Below are positions 27,182 to 35,716 of a stretch of 64,000 bases of DNA, piece by piece. The translations under genes were made by a program, and so were the position numbers. The notes beneath the pieces are model-generated. The model was not told the DNA's origin, made no database searches, and was given only the letters and a program-made list of their open reading frames with translations. Position 1 is the first letter of the stretch, and each line of letters starts with the position of its first letter. The DNA comes from Veillonellaceae bacterium (lineage in GTDB: Bacteria > Bacillota > Negativicutes > Veillonellales > Dialisteraceae), in the NCBI GenBank assembly GCA_025992895.1, contig DAJPGA010000001.1:1736001-1800000 (forward strand), given 5' to 3'.

Positions 27182-28089
27182 TTGTGCTTCCTGCCTTCCT
27201 GATTAAAAATTCTTCTATGTACAGCCATCCTGCGGCGGCTGAACGGGTTTACTGCCTTCATGCCTTCTGTCAGATTGAAAAGAGATTTTTCCTTGTCTGT
27301 CAGGCGGTCGGATATCAGGAGTTCTCCCCTGTCATTAAATGTAATCAAATGCGCTGCAAACAGTGACCCATGCGTCGGGCAGAAGACGAGCCCCTTATGG
27401 TTGAAGTCATCATCTCCGTAGGGAACGGCTCTCAATAAAGAAAGTCTTTCTGCTCCGCAAACGGTACATCTTGGATGTTCACCAAAGGATTTGCGGTGAA
27501 AGGTATGCTCTTCATCAAGATAGCGGCGGATTCTTCCTACCGTTGTTTCAGATGGTTTGGAAAAAAGATTTCCTTCCACTCCGGCCGCTGATACGTCCTC
27601 ATCCAGGAACCTGCGGATAGCTTCTCCGCCCCAGATATCAGCTTCAACAAGTTCACGGTAAGCACGGACGGCTTCCGGTTTCAAAATCCAGAAATAAGTG
27701 CCGTCTTCACTTTCAGAACCATCAAAGACATACTCCCAGGGGGCTCTTTTCTTAGGTGCGGCATCTGCTTTGAGAACCCCTTCGCCGGCAGCGTCGTCGC
27801 TGCCTGTTTCTTCCGCTTCATCAGCTTCGCTGTTCTTAGCCAGTTTTCCTTCTTCATACAGGCTTTTGATCTTGTTCCCTGCCCAGCCGACGCCTGCATT
27901 CAAAGCACGGTATTCCATATGAAGAGCTTCTGCAATATTCTTCGCATTGTCTGTATAATCCGGGGTATGGTAGAGCTTGGAGAATATTCTCATCATCAGC
28001 TGGCTCATGACAGCATTATCGCCTAAAAGCGTCATCCAGCCTTCTGTTGATATTTTGTCCCACTGTTTCAAACCTTTTCTTCTTGCCAT
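27178..28089 (-). CDS. HNH-like zinc-binding protein with a degenerate nuclease motif, unknown function
   Basis: 303 residues from the ATG at 28087-28089 (a GTG two codons upstream is possible; GGGGCGG favours the ATG). The first 80 residues form a helical domain (EGWMTLLGDNAVMSQLMMRIF). Residues about 85-115 are acidic and probably disordered. The C-terminal third has CTVCGAERLSLLRAVPYG, then FNHKGLVFCPTHGSLFAAH and ITFNDRGELLIS, the layout of HNH_2-type nucleases (Cys pair, N-G-L-x-C-P-x-H, LITF-D-G). The first His expected after the Cys pair appears to be Arg or absent, so catalysis is doubtful. It is coupled to dcd by a 4-bp overlap. Family assignment is tentative. Confidence 0.55.
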   Translation of the reverse strand: MARRKGLKQWDKISTEGWMTLLGDNAVMSQLMMRIFSKLYHTPDYTDNAKNIAEALHMEYRALNAGVGWAGNKIKSLYEEGKLAKNSEADEAEETGSDDAAGEGVLKADAAPKKRAPWEYVFDGSESEDGTYFWILKPEAVRAYRELVEADIWGGEAIRRFLDEDVSAAGVEGNLFSKPSETTVGRIRRYLDEEHTFHRKSFGEHPRCTVCGAERLSLLRAVPYGDDDFNHKGLVFCPTHGSLFAAHLITFNDRGELLISDRLTDKEKSLFNLTEGMKAVNPFSRRRMAVHRRIFNQEGRKHK

Positions 28090-28144
28090 ACTCACCGCCC
28101 CGTTTAGTTCATATCTATCATTCTCTGTTTCAGCGTTTTGGTAT

Positions 28145-28173
28145 ATTATATATAATTTTAATGAGCCTGTATA
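28145..28173 (-). promoter_or_regulatory. Probable promoter of the HNH-like/dcd operon
   Basis: On the minus strand TATACA (28173-28168), 17-nt spacer, TATAAT (28150-28145). The -10 is perfect and the -35 matches 4 of 6. Confidence 0.5.
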
Positions 28174-28225
28174 TATTTTTATTTCAAATATAGGCGCTAA
28201 AGGGTGATTTCTCTTAATTTCAATG

Positions 28226-28271
28226 AAAAAAGGAGCCGTGGATCATGCATTGCTGCATTCCACTGCTCCGT
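28226..28271 (-). terminator. Terminator of prfC
   Basis: On the minus strand GGAGCaGTGGA pairs with TCCACgGCTCC, followed by TTTTTTC. It lies about 20 nt after the prfC stop. Confidence 0.85.
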
Positions 28272-28290
28272 TTTATTCAATTCGCCTTGA

Positions 28291-29898
28291 TCAGTTTCCT
28301 TCCAGTTCTGCCACTCCTACAGGCGGGCTTTCAAGGAATTTGACCTTCGGATTTCTCTGTTCGAGCCATCCTGCCTGCCATGCATTCGGAAGCAGGTATA
28401 CAGGACGTTCCCTTCTGTCGTATACGACAAGTGCATTGTCGATGCCGATCAGTTCTTCCGGCGGAACATCGCCTTCCGTCCAGCGGGCTGTCGTATATTC
28501 CATAAGATCCAGATTTACAGTTACATTGTATTCATTTTCAAGGCGGTACTTCATGACTTCAAACTGGAGCTGACCGACAGCACCGATAATGAAGGATTCC
28601 ATGATGTACGGCTGCTTGTAAACCTGAATGGCACCTTCCTGGGCAAGCTGTCCTACGCCGTTCAGGAACTGTTTTCTCTTCATGCTGCTTTCCGGGGAAA
28701 TCCGGGCAAAGAGTTCCGGCGGGAATACAGGGAAATCAATGAATGTGACAGGATGCTTCTTCTCACAGACTGTATCTCCCACACCAAGTTCGCCTGTATC
28801 AAAAATACCGATGATATCACCCGGGTATGCTTTTTCGACGGTCTGTCTTTCCGTGGCAAGGAACTGCTGCGGCTGGGACAGGCGGAGCATCTTGCCGCTC
28901 TGGCGGTGAAGGACGCTTGCGCCCTTTTCGAAAATGCCGGAGCAGATGCGCATGAATGCGACTCTGTCGTGATGCTTGGGATCCATATTCGCCTGGATTT
29001 TGAAAACGAAAGCGGAGAAGGACGGATCTTCCGGGGAAATCGAACCTTCCAGCGTTTTTCTAGGTTCCGGAGGCGGAGCAAGCTGCAGGTATTTTTCAAG
29101 GAACGGCTGCACGCCGAAGTTCGTCATGGCCGAACCAAAGAACATCGGTGTCAGTTCCCCTTTCTTTACTTTTTCTTCATCAAAAGGATCGCCGGCTTCA
29201 TCAAGAAGTTCCAGATCACTTTCGAGCGATTCAATGATTTCCGGAGTCAGATTCGATTTGATCGCTTCGTCATCAATCTTGCCGGAGATAACTTCGAGCT
29301 TCTTGACGCCGTGGGCATTGTCCTTCAGGAACAGGTGGCACATTTCTGTTTCCCTGTCGTAAATCCCTGTGTAATTGCCGTTTACGCCAATCGGCCAGTT
29401 CATTGGACAGGAGCGGATGCCAAGGACGTCCTCGATTTCAGCCATCAGATCAAATGGATTCTTGCCAAAGTGGTCAATTTTATTGACGAATGTAAAAATC
29501 GGGATGCCTCTGTCAGAGCAGACTTTGAAAAGTTTCTTTGTCTGCGCTTCGACACCTTTTGCAACGTCGATGACCATGACAGCCGAGTCGACGGCCATCA
29601 GTGTACGATATGTATCTTCAGAGAAATCCGCATGCCCTGGCGTATCCAGAATATTGATTCTGCATCCTGCATAGTCAAACTGCAGTACGGAACTCGTTAC
29701 AGAAATACCGCGCTGCTTTTCAATTTCCATCCAATCAGACACTGCATATCTGGCTGTTTTTCTTGCCTTTACGGAGCCTGCCAGGTGAATAGCACCCCCG
29801 TAAAGCAGAAGTTTTTCCGTCAATGTCGTTTTACCGGCATCCGGATGTGAAATAATGGCAAATGTACGGCGTCTCTGTATTTCTTCTAAATCAGTCAT
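28291..29898 (-). CDS. prfC: Peptide chain release factor 3
   Basis: 535 residues, full length for RF3. GTPase domain: RRRTFAIISHPDAGKTTLTEK near residues 9-28 (P loop), DTPGHADFSEDTYR near residue 84, FVNKIDHFG near residue 135; then the EF-Tu-like domain and the RF3-specific C-terminal domain. It recycles RF1/RF2 from the ribosome after termination. ATG at 29896-29898 with GAGGTG upstream; a TTG four codons upstream is less likely. Monocistronic with its own terminator. Confidence 0.95.
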   Translation of the reverse strand: MTDLEEIQRRRTFAIISHPDAGKTTLTEKLLLYGGAIHLAGSVKARKTARYAVSDWMEIEKQRGISVTSSVLQFDYAGCRINILDTPGHADFSEDTYRTLMAVDSAVMVIDVAKGVEAQTKKLFKVCSDRGIPIFTFVNKIDHFGKNPFDLMAEIEDVLGIRSCPMNWPIGVNGNYTGIYDRETEMCHLFLKDNAHGVKKLEVISGKIDDEAIKSNLTPEIIESLESDLELLDEAGDPFDEEKVKKGELTPMFFGSAMTNFGVQPFLEKYLQLAPPPEPRKTLEGSISPEDPSFSAFVFKIQANMDPKHHDRVAFMRICSGIFEKGASVLHRQSGKMLRLSQPQQFLATERQTVEKAYPGDIIGIFDTGELGVGDTVCEKKHPVTFIDFPVFPPELFARISPESSMKRKQFLNGVGQLAQEGAIQVYKQPYIMESFIIGAVGQLQFEVMKYRLENEYNVTVNLDLMEYTTARWTEGDVPPEELIGIDNALVVYDRRERPVYLLPNAWQAGWLEQRNPKVKFLESPPVGVAELEGN

Positions 29899-30013
29899 TT
29901 TGCACCTCAATAATAAAAAACATATACTTTTATATTATACATCAAGGAGGCATCAGTTTCCTACTGCTTATTGGAAATTCAGGAAGTTCGCTTCGAGACA
30001 TTTATTTCAGGAA

Positions 30014-30071
30014 TATACATCACAAATTTCTTGTAGTATAATAACTGTAATTATCTATTAAACAGATAATT
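30014..30071 (+). promoter_or_regulatory. Promoter and inverted repeat upstream of the lactate/malate-type dehydrogenase
   Basis: TATACA (30014-30019), 17-nt spacer and TATAAT (30037-30042) form a plausible promoter. Just downstream, at about the expected transcription start, AATTATCT (30049-30056) and AGATAATT (30064-30071) form a perfect 8-bp inverted repeat with a 7-nt centre: an operator candidate or a 5'-UTR hairpin. Confidence 0.5.
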
Positions 30072-30166
30072 GTATTCCATGTATTGATAACGATTCGTAC
30101 AGGAGAATGGTATGTACCCTGAATCAGCCCAGCTGGTTCGTTTGGAGTAAAGGAGAAGAGAATCTT

Positions 30167-31120
30167 ATGTCAATCAAAACCAGAAAAATCGGAATCATCG
30201 GAGCCGGCAACGTAGGCTCCCACTTAGCCCTCCAGTTTGCGGTCCAGGGACTTGCAGACGAAGTCGTTTTCTATGATATCAATCATGACAAGGCAACAGG
30301 CGAATCTTTGGACCTGCTTGATGCCGTAAGTTACCAGCCGCATCATTTCGAAGCCTATGCAGGCACAGTCGATGATATGAAAGATGCGGATATCCTCATC
30401 AACGCATCCGGCAAGCCGCGCCTTCAGGGACAGAACCGCCTCGACATGATGAACAGCGCCGTCGACACAAGCAAGGAATTCCTTCCGCTCATTGAAAAAT
30501 CCGGATTTGACGGCATCATTATTTCCATTTCCAATCCATGCGATATTATCGCTGAATATCTGCAGTACAAGCTTGACTGGCCAAAGCAGAAAATCATCGG
30601 CTCGGGCACAGCCTTGGATTCCGCACGTCTGCAGATGCAGCTCTCCACACAGCTTAAAATCAACCGCCGTTCCCTCACTGCTTACCTTTTAGGCGAACAT
30701 GGGGATTCGAGCATGATTCCGTGGAGCCACGTCACTGTAGCAGGAAAACCGATTGATGAACTTCTTGCCGAAAAGCCGGACGTTTACCACATGGATTCCA
30801 AGGATGAAATTCTCCGCAAGGTTCATGAAGAAGGCACTTGGGAAAATTCCATGAAAGGCTGCACTGAATTCGGTGTTTCTTCTGCAACAGCTGAGCTTGT
30901 CCGTGCCATTTATCATGATGAACACAAGATTCTCCCTTGCTCCGTCTACCTCGACGGCCCGTATGGAATCAAGGACAGCTTTGCTTCCGTTCCGGTCAAG
31001 ATCGACAAGGACGGCGTAGAGGACATCATTGAGCTCCACCTGACAGATGAAGAAAATGAAGAACTCCAGAAGTCCATTAAGGTCCTGAAAGAACACTTTG
31101 CAAGAGCACTGAAACTTTAA
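30167..31120 (+). CDS. L-lactate/L-2-hydroxyacid dehydrogenase family (lactate/malate dehydrogenase fold)
   Basis: 317 residues from the ATG at 30167, which follows AAAGGAG; the open frame upstream is leader. NAD-binding IGIIGAGNVGSHLA at residues 8-21, Asp at the end of strand 2 (YDIN), IISISNPCD near 118, GSGTALDSARLQ near 145-156 and the catalytic His178 in LGEHGDSS. The specificity loop (residues 81-91, SGKPRLQGQNR) is not the QKPGETR of ordinary lactate dehydrogenase nor the RKPGM of malate dehydrogenase; it has an Arg in the selector position by my alignment and resembles L-2-hydroxyisocaproate-type enzymes. It probably reduces a 2-oxoacid to an L-2-hydroxyacid with NADH, but the substrate is uncertain. 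Confidence 0.85.
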   Translation: MSIKTRKIGIIGAGNVGSHLALQFAVQGLADEVVFYDINHDKATGESLDLLDAVSYQPHHFEAYAGTVDDMKDADILINASGKPRLQGQNRLDMMNSAVDTSKEFLPLIEKSGFDGIIISISNPCDIIAEYLQYKLDWPKQKIIGSGTALDSARLQMQLSTQLKINRRSLTAYLLGEHGDSSMIPWSHVTVAGKPIDELLAEKPDVYHMDSKDEILRKVHEEGTWENSMKGCTEFGVSSATAELVRAIYHDEHKILPCSVYLDGPYGIKDSFASVPVKIDKDGVEDIIELHLTDEENEELQKSIKVLKEHFARALKL

Positions 31121-31130
31121 TCCGCATGCT

Positions 31131-31177
31131 AAAAGGAGCTGTAAAAACGAGAAATCGTTCTTCACAGCTCCTTTTTA
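31131..31177. terminator. Bidirectional terminator between convergent genes
   Basis: AAAAGGAGCTGT pairs with ACAGCTCCTTTTT around a loop with further partial pairing. It serves the dehydrogenase and the DAHP synthase genes. Confidence 0.88.
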
Positions 31178-31179
31178 TG

Positions 31180-32226
31180 TTATGCCTGATCCGCCAGATT
31201 CAGGATCAGATCATAGCTCTTGGCCCATCCAAGGCATGGATCCGTAATGGACTTGCCATAAATCCCTTCTCCGATTTTCTGGTTTCCATCTTCGATGTAG
31301 CTCTCGATCATAAGCCCTTTGACCAGATTATGAATATCCGGGGAATAAGCTCTGCTTGCCATGACATCTCTGGCAATGCGGATCTGCTCCATGTACTTCT
31401 TGCCGGAATTGGAATGGTTGCAGTCCACAACGATGGCAGGATTTTCCAGTGATCTTTCATTGCACATTTCCATCACATGCTGCAAGTTTTCGTAATGATA
31501 GTTGGGCATGCTTGTCCCGAAGTGATTGACATACCCGCGCAGGATAGCATGCGCCAGGGGATTTCCCGTCGTATGCACTTCCCACCCATGGAAGAGGAAG
31601 TCCTGCTCATTCTGAGCAGCTTCAATGGAATTCATCATGACAGAAAGATCGCCTGATGTCGGATTCTTCATGCCGACAGGAATCCCCACGCCGCTTGCAA
31701 TCATCCTGTGAAGCTGATCCTCGACAGAGCGCGCCCCGATGGCTCCATATGCCAGCAGATCGGAGAGATACCTGTGGTTTTCCGGATAGAGGATTTCCTC
31801 AGCACAGGTGAATCCCGTATTTTCGATGACGCGGACATGCATGCGGCGGATGGCTTTGATCCCCTCCATCATGTTTTCCTTTCCTTCCGGATCAGGCTGA
31901 TGAAGCATGCCTTTGTAACCCTTGCCTATCGTGCGCGGTTTATTCGTGTATACTCTTGGAACAATGAATAATTTGTCCTTGACTTCATCTGCCGCTTTGG
32001 CAAGACGCTCACAGTAATCAAGTACGGCAGTTTCATTATCTGCTGAGCAGGGGCCGATGATCAGTAGAAATCTGTTATCCTTCCCTGTCATGATATCTGC
32101 AAGCTCTTTATCTCTTCTCTTCTTCAATTCTGCATATTCCGGCTTCAATGGAATTTCCCGTTTCATTTCCATTGGTTCTGGAAGCCTGCGGATGAATTTC
32201 ATCTGTTCCATGATGTCCACATCCAT
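31180..32226 (-). CDS. 3-deoxy-7-phosphoheptulonate (DAHP) synthase, AroF/G/H type
   Basis: 348 residues from the ATG at 32224-32226, full length for the type Ialpha enzyme. LLIIGPCSADNETA near residue 53, RVYTNKPRTIGKGYKG near residue 90, GAIGARSVEDQLHR near residue 147, GMKNPTSG near 166 and VVDCNHSNSGK near 262 are the catalytic and metal-binding segments. It joins PEP and erythrose-4-phosphate, the first step of aromatic amino acid synthesis. Feedback type cannot be set with confidence. The start is uncertain: GTG two codons earlier or ATG five codons later are possible; no strong ribosome site is seen. Confidence 0.93.
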   Translation of the reverse strand: MDVDIMEQMKFIRRLPEPMEMKREIPLKPEYAELKKRRDKELADIMTGKDNRFLLIIGPCSADNETAVLDYCERLAKAADEVKDKLFIVPRVYTNKPRTIGKGYKGMLHQPDPEGKENMMEGIKAIRRMHVRVIENTGFTCAEEILYPENHRYLSDLLAYGAIGARSVEDQLHRMIASGVGIPVGMKNPTSGDLSVMMNSIEAAQNEQDFLFHGWEVHTTGNPLAHAILRGYVNHFGTSMPNYHYENLQHVMEMCNERSLENPAIVVDCNHSNSGKKYMEQIRIARDVMASRAYSPDIHNLVKGLMIESYIEDGNQKIGEGIYGKSITDPCLGWAKSYDLILNLADQA

Positions 32227-32257
32227 TCTCACTTATACAACTTTCAGGAAAAACTGA

Positions 32258-32542
32258 TTAATCCTCTTTCTCTTCATCGATTCGTTCGATTTTGAATACA
32301 TTGATGGTTTCTACATCAGGGCAGCAGAAAATGGCTGTCCCTTTTTTCTGTCCCGGCTGGGGAATCTCTCCGCCGTATCTCAGGATATCTATGTATGGAA
32401 ATGCCACATGCATGACCATGGGGCAGATTTCTCCTCTGTCCTTATCAAAATCCCAGGAATCTCCCGGACGGTGTCCCCTGTGGCAGGGGCATTTTCCCAA
32501 TCTGTCAATACAGGTAATCTTGATTTTCGGTCTTCTAGCCAT
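32258..32542 (-). CDS. TIGR04076-like small cysteine-containing protein
   Basis: 94 residues from the ATG at 32540-32542. The start overlaps the stop of the preceding kinase gene as TAATG, with GGAGG upstream, which supports coupling. The pattern KIKITCIDRLGKCPCHRGHRPGD and the later GEICPMVMHVAFPYIDILRYG and FCCPD resemble the TIGR04076 family, found in many anaerobes. The conserved Cys residues suggest metal or redox chemistry; the function is unknown. Confidence 0.7.
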   Translation of the reverse strand: MARRPKIKITCIDRLGKCPCHRGHRPGDSWDFDKDRGEICPMVMHVAFPYIDILRYGGEIPQPGQKKGTAIFCCPDVETINVFKIERIDEEKED

Positions 32543-33360
32543 TAGTCCAAAACCTCCAGACATGTTTCAATCGGAATTCCTTTAAAAGGTTCCCTGCTCC
32601 CTAAATTCTTTTCTATCATTCTGCGTACGGTATCCATAGCATGCGAAGCAGCATCCTTCATTGTTTTCTCATGAAGCACTCCGCCCATGAACACGGCAGA
32701 AAAAATATCGCCGGTCCCTGGGAAGCGCATGGGAATCAGTGAAAAATGGATGAGGAAAAACTCATCAAGCTTTGCATCATAACCTGCTACTGCATTCTTT
32801 CCATCTACTTTTGCGCTTGTTATAATAACGGATCCCCCGCTGATTTCATGAAGGCGGAGCAGAAGGTCTTTGATTTCAGGCTCTGTCGTCCCCTCTTCCT
32901 TGTAAGGCACTCCTGCCAGGAAAGATGCCTCTGTATAATTGGGGACCATGAAGTCTGCTGCGGAAATCAAATTTCTGAGCCCTGCAACCGTCTGATCCGT
33001 AAGCCCGTTATAGAGATGCCCTTCATCTCCCATAATAGGATCTACAAATATCAGTGTTCCTTTTTTGCGTTCTTCCACGCAGTACTCCCGGATCATCTCC
33101 GCCTGCTTCTCCGTTACGATAAAGCCGGTAGAAACGGCATCAAAGGAGAAATTAAGCGCTCTCCAGACATCCAGCGTATGGATCATATAATCCGTCGTGT
33201 CCAGAATTTCAAATTTCCCATAATCCAGGGTATTTGAGACCAGAGCTGTCGGCAGATTATAAATATGATGCCCCATATGGGTAAGAATCGGCATCATGGC
33301 AGCCAGTGCTACTTCGCCGTATCCGGGAAGATCATTAATCAAAAGTACTTGTTTTCCCAA
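32542..33360 (-). CDS. Pyridoxamine/pyridoxal kinase-like protein (PdxY/ThiD fold)
   Basis: 272 residues. Ribokinase-like fold: VLLINDLPGYGEVALAAMMPIL at the N terminus, FVDPIMGDEGHLYNG near residue 105, VPNYTEASFL near residue 138 and the anion hole/catalytic GTGDIFSAVFMGG near residue 215 (GTGD Asp is the base). It phosphorylates a B6 vitamer in the salvage route to pyridoxal phosphate. It precedes the small TIGR04076-like gene by a 1-base TAATG overlap. Confidence 0.85.
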   Translation of the reverse strand: MGKQVLLINDLPGYGEVALAAMMPILTHMGHHIYNLPTALVSNTLDYGKFEILDTTDYMIHTLDVWRALNFSFDAVSTGFIVTEKQAEMIREYCVEERKKGTLIFVDPIMGDEGHLYNGLTDQTVAGLRNLISAADFMVPNYTEASFLAGVPYKEEGTTEPEIKDLLLRLHEISGGSVIITSAKVDGKNAVAGYDAKLDEFFLIHFSLIPMRFPGTGDIFSAVFMGGVLHEKTMKDAASHAMDTVRRMIEKNLGSREPFKGIPIETCLEVLD

Positions 33361-33460
33361 AACAGCCCCTCCCTTCAGTAATACTTCAATATATTATTTA
33401 TTCTACCATAACGCGAAAAGGGAAAATCATCCGTTTTTGCATCTTTATCGATTTCATGCG

Positions 33461-33498
33461 AAAAAGCCGCCATCCTCATATGGGACAGCGGCTTCATT
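33461..33498 (-). terminator. Terminator of the flavodoxin-like gene
   Basis: AAGCCGC pairs with GCGGCTT around a 17-nt loop, then TTTTTC on the minus strand. Confidence 0.8.
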
Positions 33499-33507
33499 CC
33501 TAATTAA

Positions 33508-34230
33508 TTACATGAGACCTGCTTTTGTGAGCCATGGGTCAATGACATTGTACGAGGTATTTGCATCAAGTGTCAGTCCCTGGAAAATCTTTGCGCCAGG
33601 CGCTGCTGCTATGGCCGGTATAGTCACCTCGATCGGACTGCTGTAGGAGCACATGAATGGAACAATCAGTTTCCCTTTCAAATCCTGCTGTTCAAGGAAT
33701 GTAGGAATAACCATCGGTGCTGTAAACCACCATGCCGGATACCCCAGAACCAGTACATCATACTGCTTCAAATCAGGCTGTGTTCCTGCAAGCTTGGGAC
33801 GTGCATTGCTGTCTGTTTCTGCAGCTGCTTCCTTCAGGACAGCATTATATTCCTTGGAATAGTCCGGATCTCTCTTGATTTCATAGATATCGCCGCCAAT
33901 TTTCTGCTGGATGGAATGAGCGACTTCGCCTGTTCTGCCGCCCCACGTAAAGTAAGCGATCATAATCTTCTTTCCTTTATTGGATCCAGCCGGCAGCTCT
34001 TTGATCGTATCAATAGATTTTGCTTCCTTTTCATGAAGACTTTCGAGCTGGTCCTTCAGGTCTTCTGACATAGGCTTCCCTGTCGGATTTGGCACATACT
34101 TCCCGTTCTGCGAAGCTGGCTCCACGGCAGAGGCCGCTTTGCTTGAAGAACTTCCCGAGTTTCCGCATGCGGTCAATGCCAGGACAAGCCCGCCCAATGC
34201 AAGCGCTGCACATATTTTCTTGATTTTCAT
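33508..34230 (-). CDS. Flavodoxin-domain lipoprotein
   Basis: 240 residues from the ATG at 34228-34230 with GGGAGGGA upstream. Lipoprotein signal peptide with lipobox ALTAC (about residues 18-22), a Ser/Lys-rich linker, then a flavodoxin domain: KIMIAYFTWGGRTGEVAHSIQ near residue 85 (phosphate loop for FMN) and DVLVLGYPAWWFTAPMV near residue 155 (W/Y flavin-stacking region). It would be an FMN protein anchored outside the cytoplasmic membrane, likely a reductase or electron carrier. No partner gene is adjacent. Confidence 0.85.
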   Translation of the reverse strand: MKIKKICAALALGGLVLALTACGNSGSSSSKAASAVEPASQNGKYVPNPTGKPMSEDLKDQLESLHEKEAKSIDTIKELPAGSNKGKKIMIAYFTWGGRTGEVAHSIQQKIGGDIYEIKRDPDYSKEYNAVLKEAAAETDSNARPKLAGTQPDLKQYDVLVLGYPAWWFTAPMVIPTFLEQQDLKGKLIVPFMCSYSSPIEVTIPAIAAAPGAKIFQGLTLDANTSYNVIDPWLTKAGLM

Positions 34231-34404
34231 AAAATCCCTCCCATAATCACAATCCTTGTACCTCATTTTCCTTTATTTTATCACTTGAAACAGAAATATA
34301 AATAAAATAAACAAACAGAATCTTTATTATTCCGTTTTTCTTTTAGAGGACGCTTTTCCTTTGATTCCTGTATAATAAGGAAAACAGTTTCATCAGGAGG
34401 ATAT

Positions 34405-35217
34405 ATGATCGTTACTATCAAAGACGATTTCGATGCCGATAAGATCATGAGAAGCGGACAATGCTTCCGCGTCGTTCAAACCGAATATGGTTACCGCTTT
34501 ATTACGGGCTCCCATGTGCTTTACATGAAGACTCTTACAGAAACAAAGTATGACGTTTCCTGCAGCCGGTACCAGTGGAATCATACATGGAAGCCTTACT
34601 TTGACTGGGAGAGAGATTACAAATCCATAAGGGATGCTCTTCCGGAATCAGATCCATGCCTGTACAAGGCAGCTTCCTACAGCAAGGGCATCCGGATTCT
34701 CCGTCAGGATCCATGGGAAACGCTCATTACATTCATCATCTCGCAAAGAAAATCCATTCCTGCTATCCGTTCATCTGTCGAAGCGCTTGCAAAGGCCGCA
34801 GGAAAACCTGTAAAGACGCCCTATGAAATCATTTATACATTCCCAACGTCAAAGGAATTGTCAAAGCTTTCGTTAGAAGATCTCAAATCCTGCTCCTTAG
34901 GATACAGAGCTCCTTATATATACGATACTGTGAAAGCGGCTGTTAAAACTCCCGGGATAATGAAAAAGATAGGTACACTCGATGACGAAGATCTTTTGAA
35001 GGCGCTGATGGATTTCCCGGGTGTCGGCATTAAAGTAGCAGGATGCACAGCACTCTTCGGATACGGACGGACATCTTTTGCCCCCGTTGATGTATGGATT
35101 TCCCGGGTCATCGATACATTCTACCAGGGAGAAAACCCATTCCCTTCTTTTGGTGAAAATGCTGGAATCCTCCAGCAATACCTTTTCTTCTACGCCCAGA
35201 CAACAAAATTGAAATAA
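34405..35217 (+). CDS. 8-oxoguanine DNA glycosylase (OGG1-type HhH-GPD family)
   Basis: 270 residues. N-terminal OGG-type domain (SGQCFRVVQTEYGYRFITG) followed by the HhH-GPD domain: DPWETLITFIISQRKSIPAIR near residue 100, the hairpin PGVGIKVAGCTALFG near residue 208 with the catalytic Lys, and PVDVWISRVI near residue 230 with the catalytic Asp. It removes 8-oxoguanine and has AP lyase activity by family knowledge. AGGAGG precedes the ATG. Monocistronic, convergent with the coiled-coil gene. Confidence 0.9.
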   Translation: MIVTIKDDFDADKIMRSGQCFRVVQTEYGYRFITGSHVLYMKTLTETKYDVSCSRYQWNHTWKPYFDWERDYKSIRDALPESDPCLYKAASYSKGIRILRQDPWETLITFIISQRKSIPAIRSSVEALAKAAGKPVKTPYEIIYTFPTSKELSKLSLEDLKSCSLGYRAPYIYDTVKAAVKTPGIMKKIGTLDDEDLLKALMDFPGVGIKVAGCTALFGYGRTSFAPVDVWISRVIDTFYQGENPFPSFGENAGILQQYLFFYAQTTKLK

Positions 35218-35260
35218 AAAAGCAGTGAAATTGTGATGATGCAATTTCACTGCTTTTATT
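35216..35260. terminator. Bidirectional terminator between convergent genes
   Basis: AAAAGCAGTGAAATTG pairs with CAATTTCACTGCTTTT around a 7-nt loop; A/T tails lie on both sides. Confidence 0.92.
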
Positions 35261-35653
35261 TTAGAATTTCAGCCCTGCTTTCCGGAGCGCTTTGAATGTG
35301 TAATCAAGAATATTGTACAATGTTTCGCTGTCTTCAGCAGTCAGATTCTTTCCGTCGACTGCTTTAAGATCCTTGTAATAAAATCCTAGTTTCTTTTCAA
35401 GATTCTTTGCAATATCAATACCTTCTGCAGGTGTCTCAACCTTAGGCTGATTCATTTCAGCTTCCAGCTGGAATACGCGTTCCTGCAGCTTTTCATTTTC
35501 TTTTTCCAGTGAATCGATGGTCAAATGAAGGCCATCAATGGCATCTCTTTCCTGATCCAGATTCATCTGGAGACTCTCTACCGTCCCCTTCAATACTTGA
35601 ATCGTTTCAGCAGCCGCTTCCATTGCACTCTTTGAAATTTCCTGATTATCCAT
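35261..35653 (-). CDS. Coiled-coil protein, unknown function
   Basis: 130 residues; not recognised. Residues about 15-70 form a continuous heptad-rich coiled coil (LQMNLDQERDAIDGLHLTID, then a second Glu/Lys-rich stretch). The C-terminal 55 residues are a helical domain ending YKDLKAVDG and LYNILDYTFKALRKAG. No signal peptide or membrane segment. A GAGGTGATGG site lies before the ATG. Monocistronic between two terminators. Confidence 0.65.
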   Translation of the reverse strand: MDNQEISKSAMEAAAETIQVLKGTVESLQMNLDQERDAIDGLHLTIDSLEKENEKLQERVFQLEAEMNQPKVETPAEGIDIAKNLEKKLGFYYKDLKAVDGKNLTAEDSETLYNILDYTFKALRKAGLKF

Positions 35654-35716
35654 TATCCATCACCTCGCGGAAACTACGATACTTTTCTTTATTTTATCAC
35701 AGCTTTTGATTGTCTA

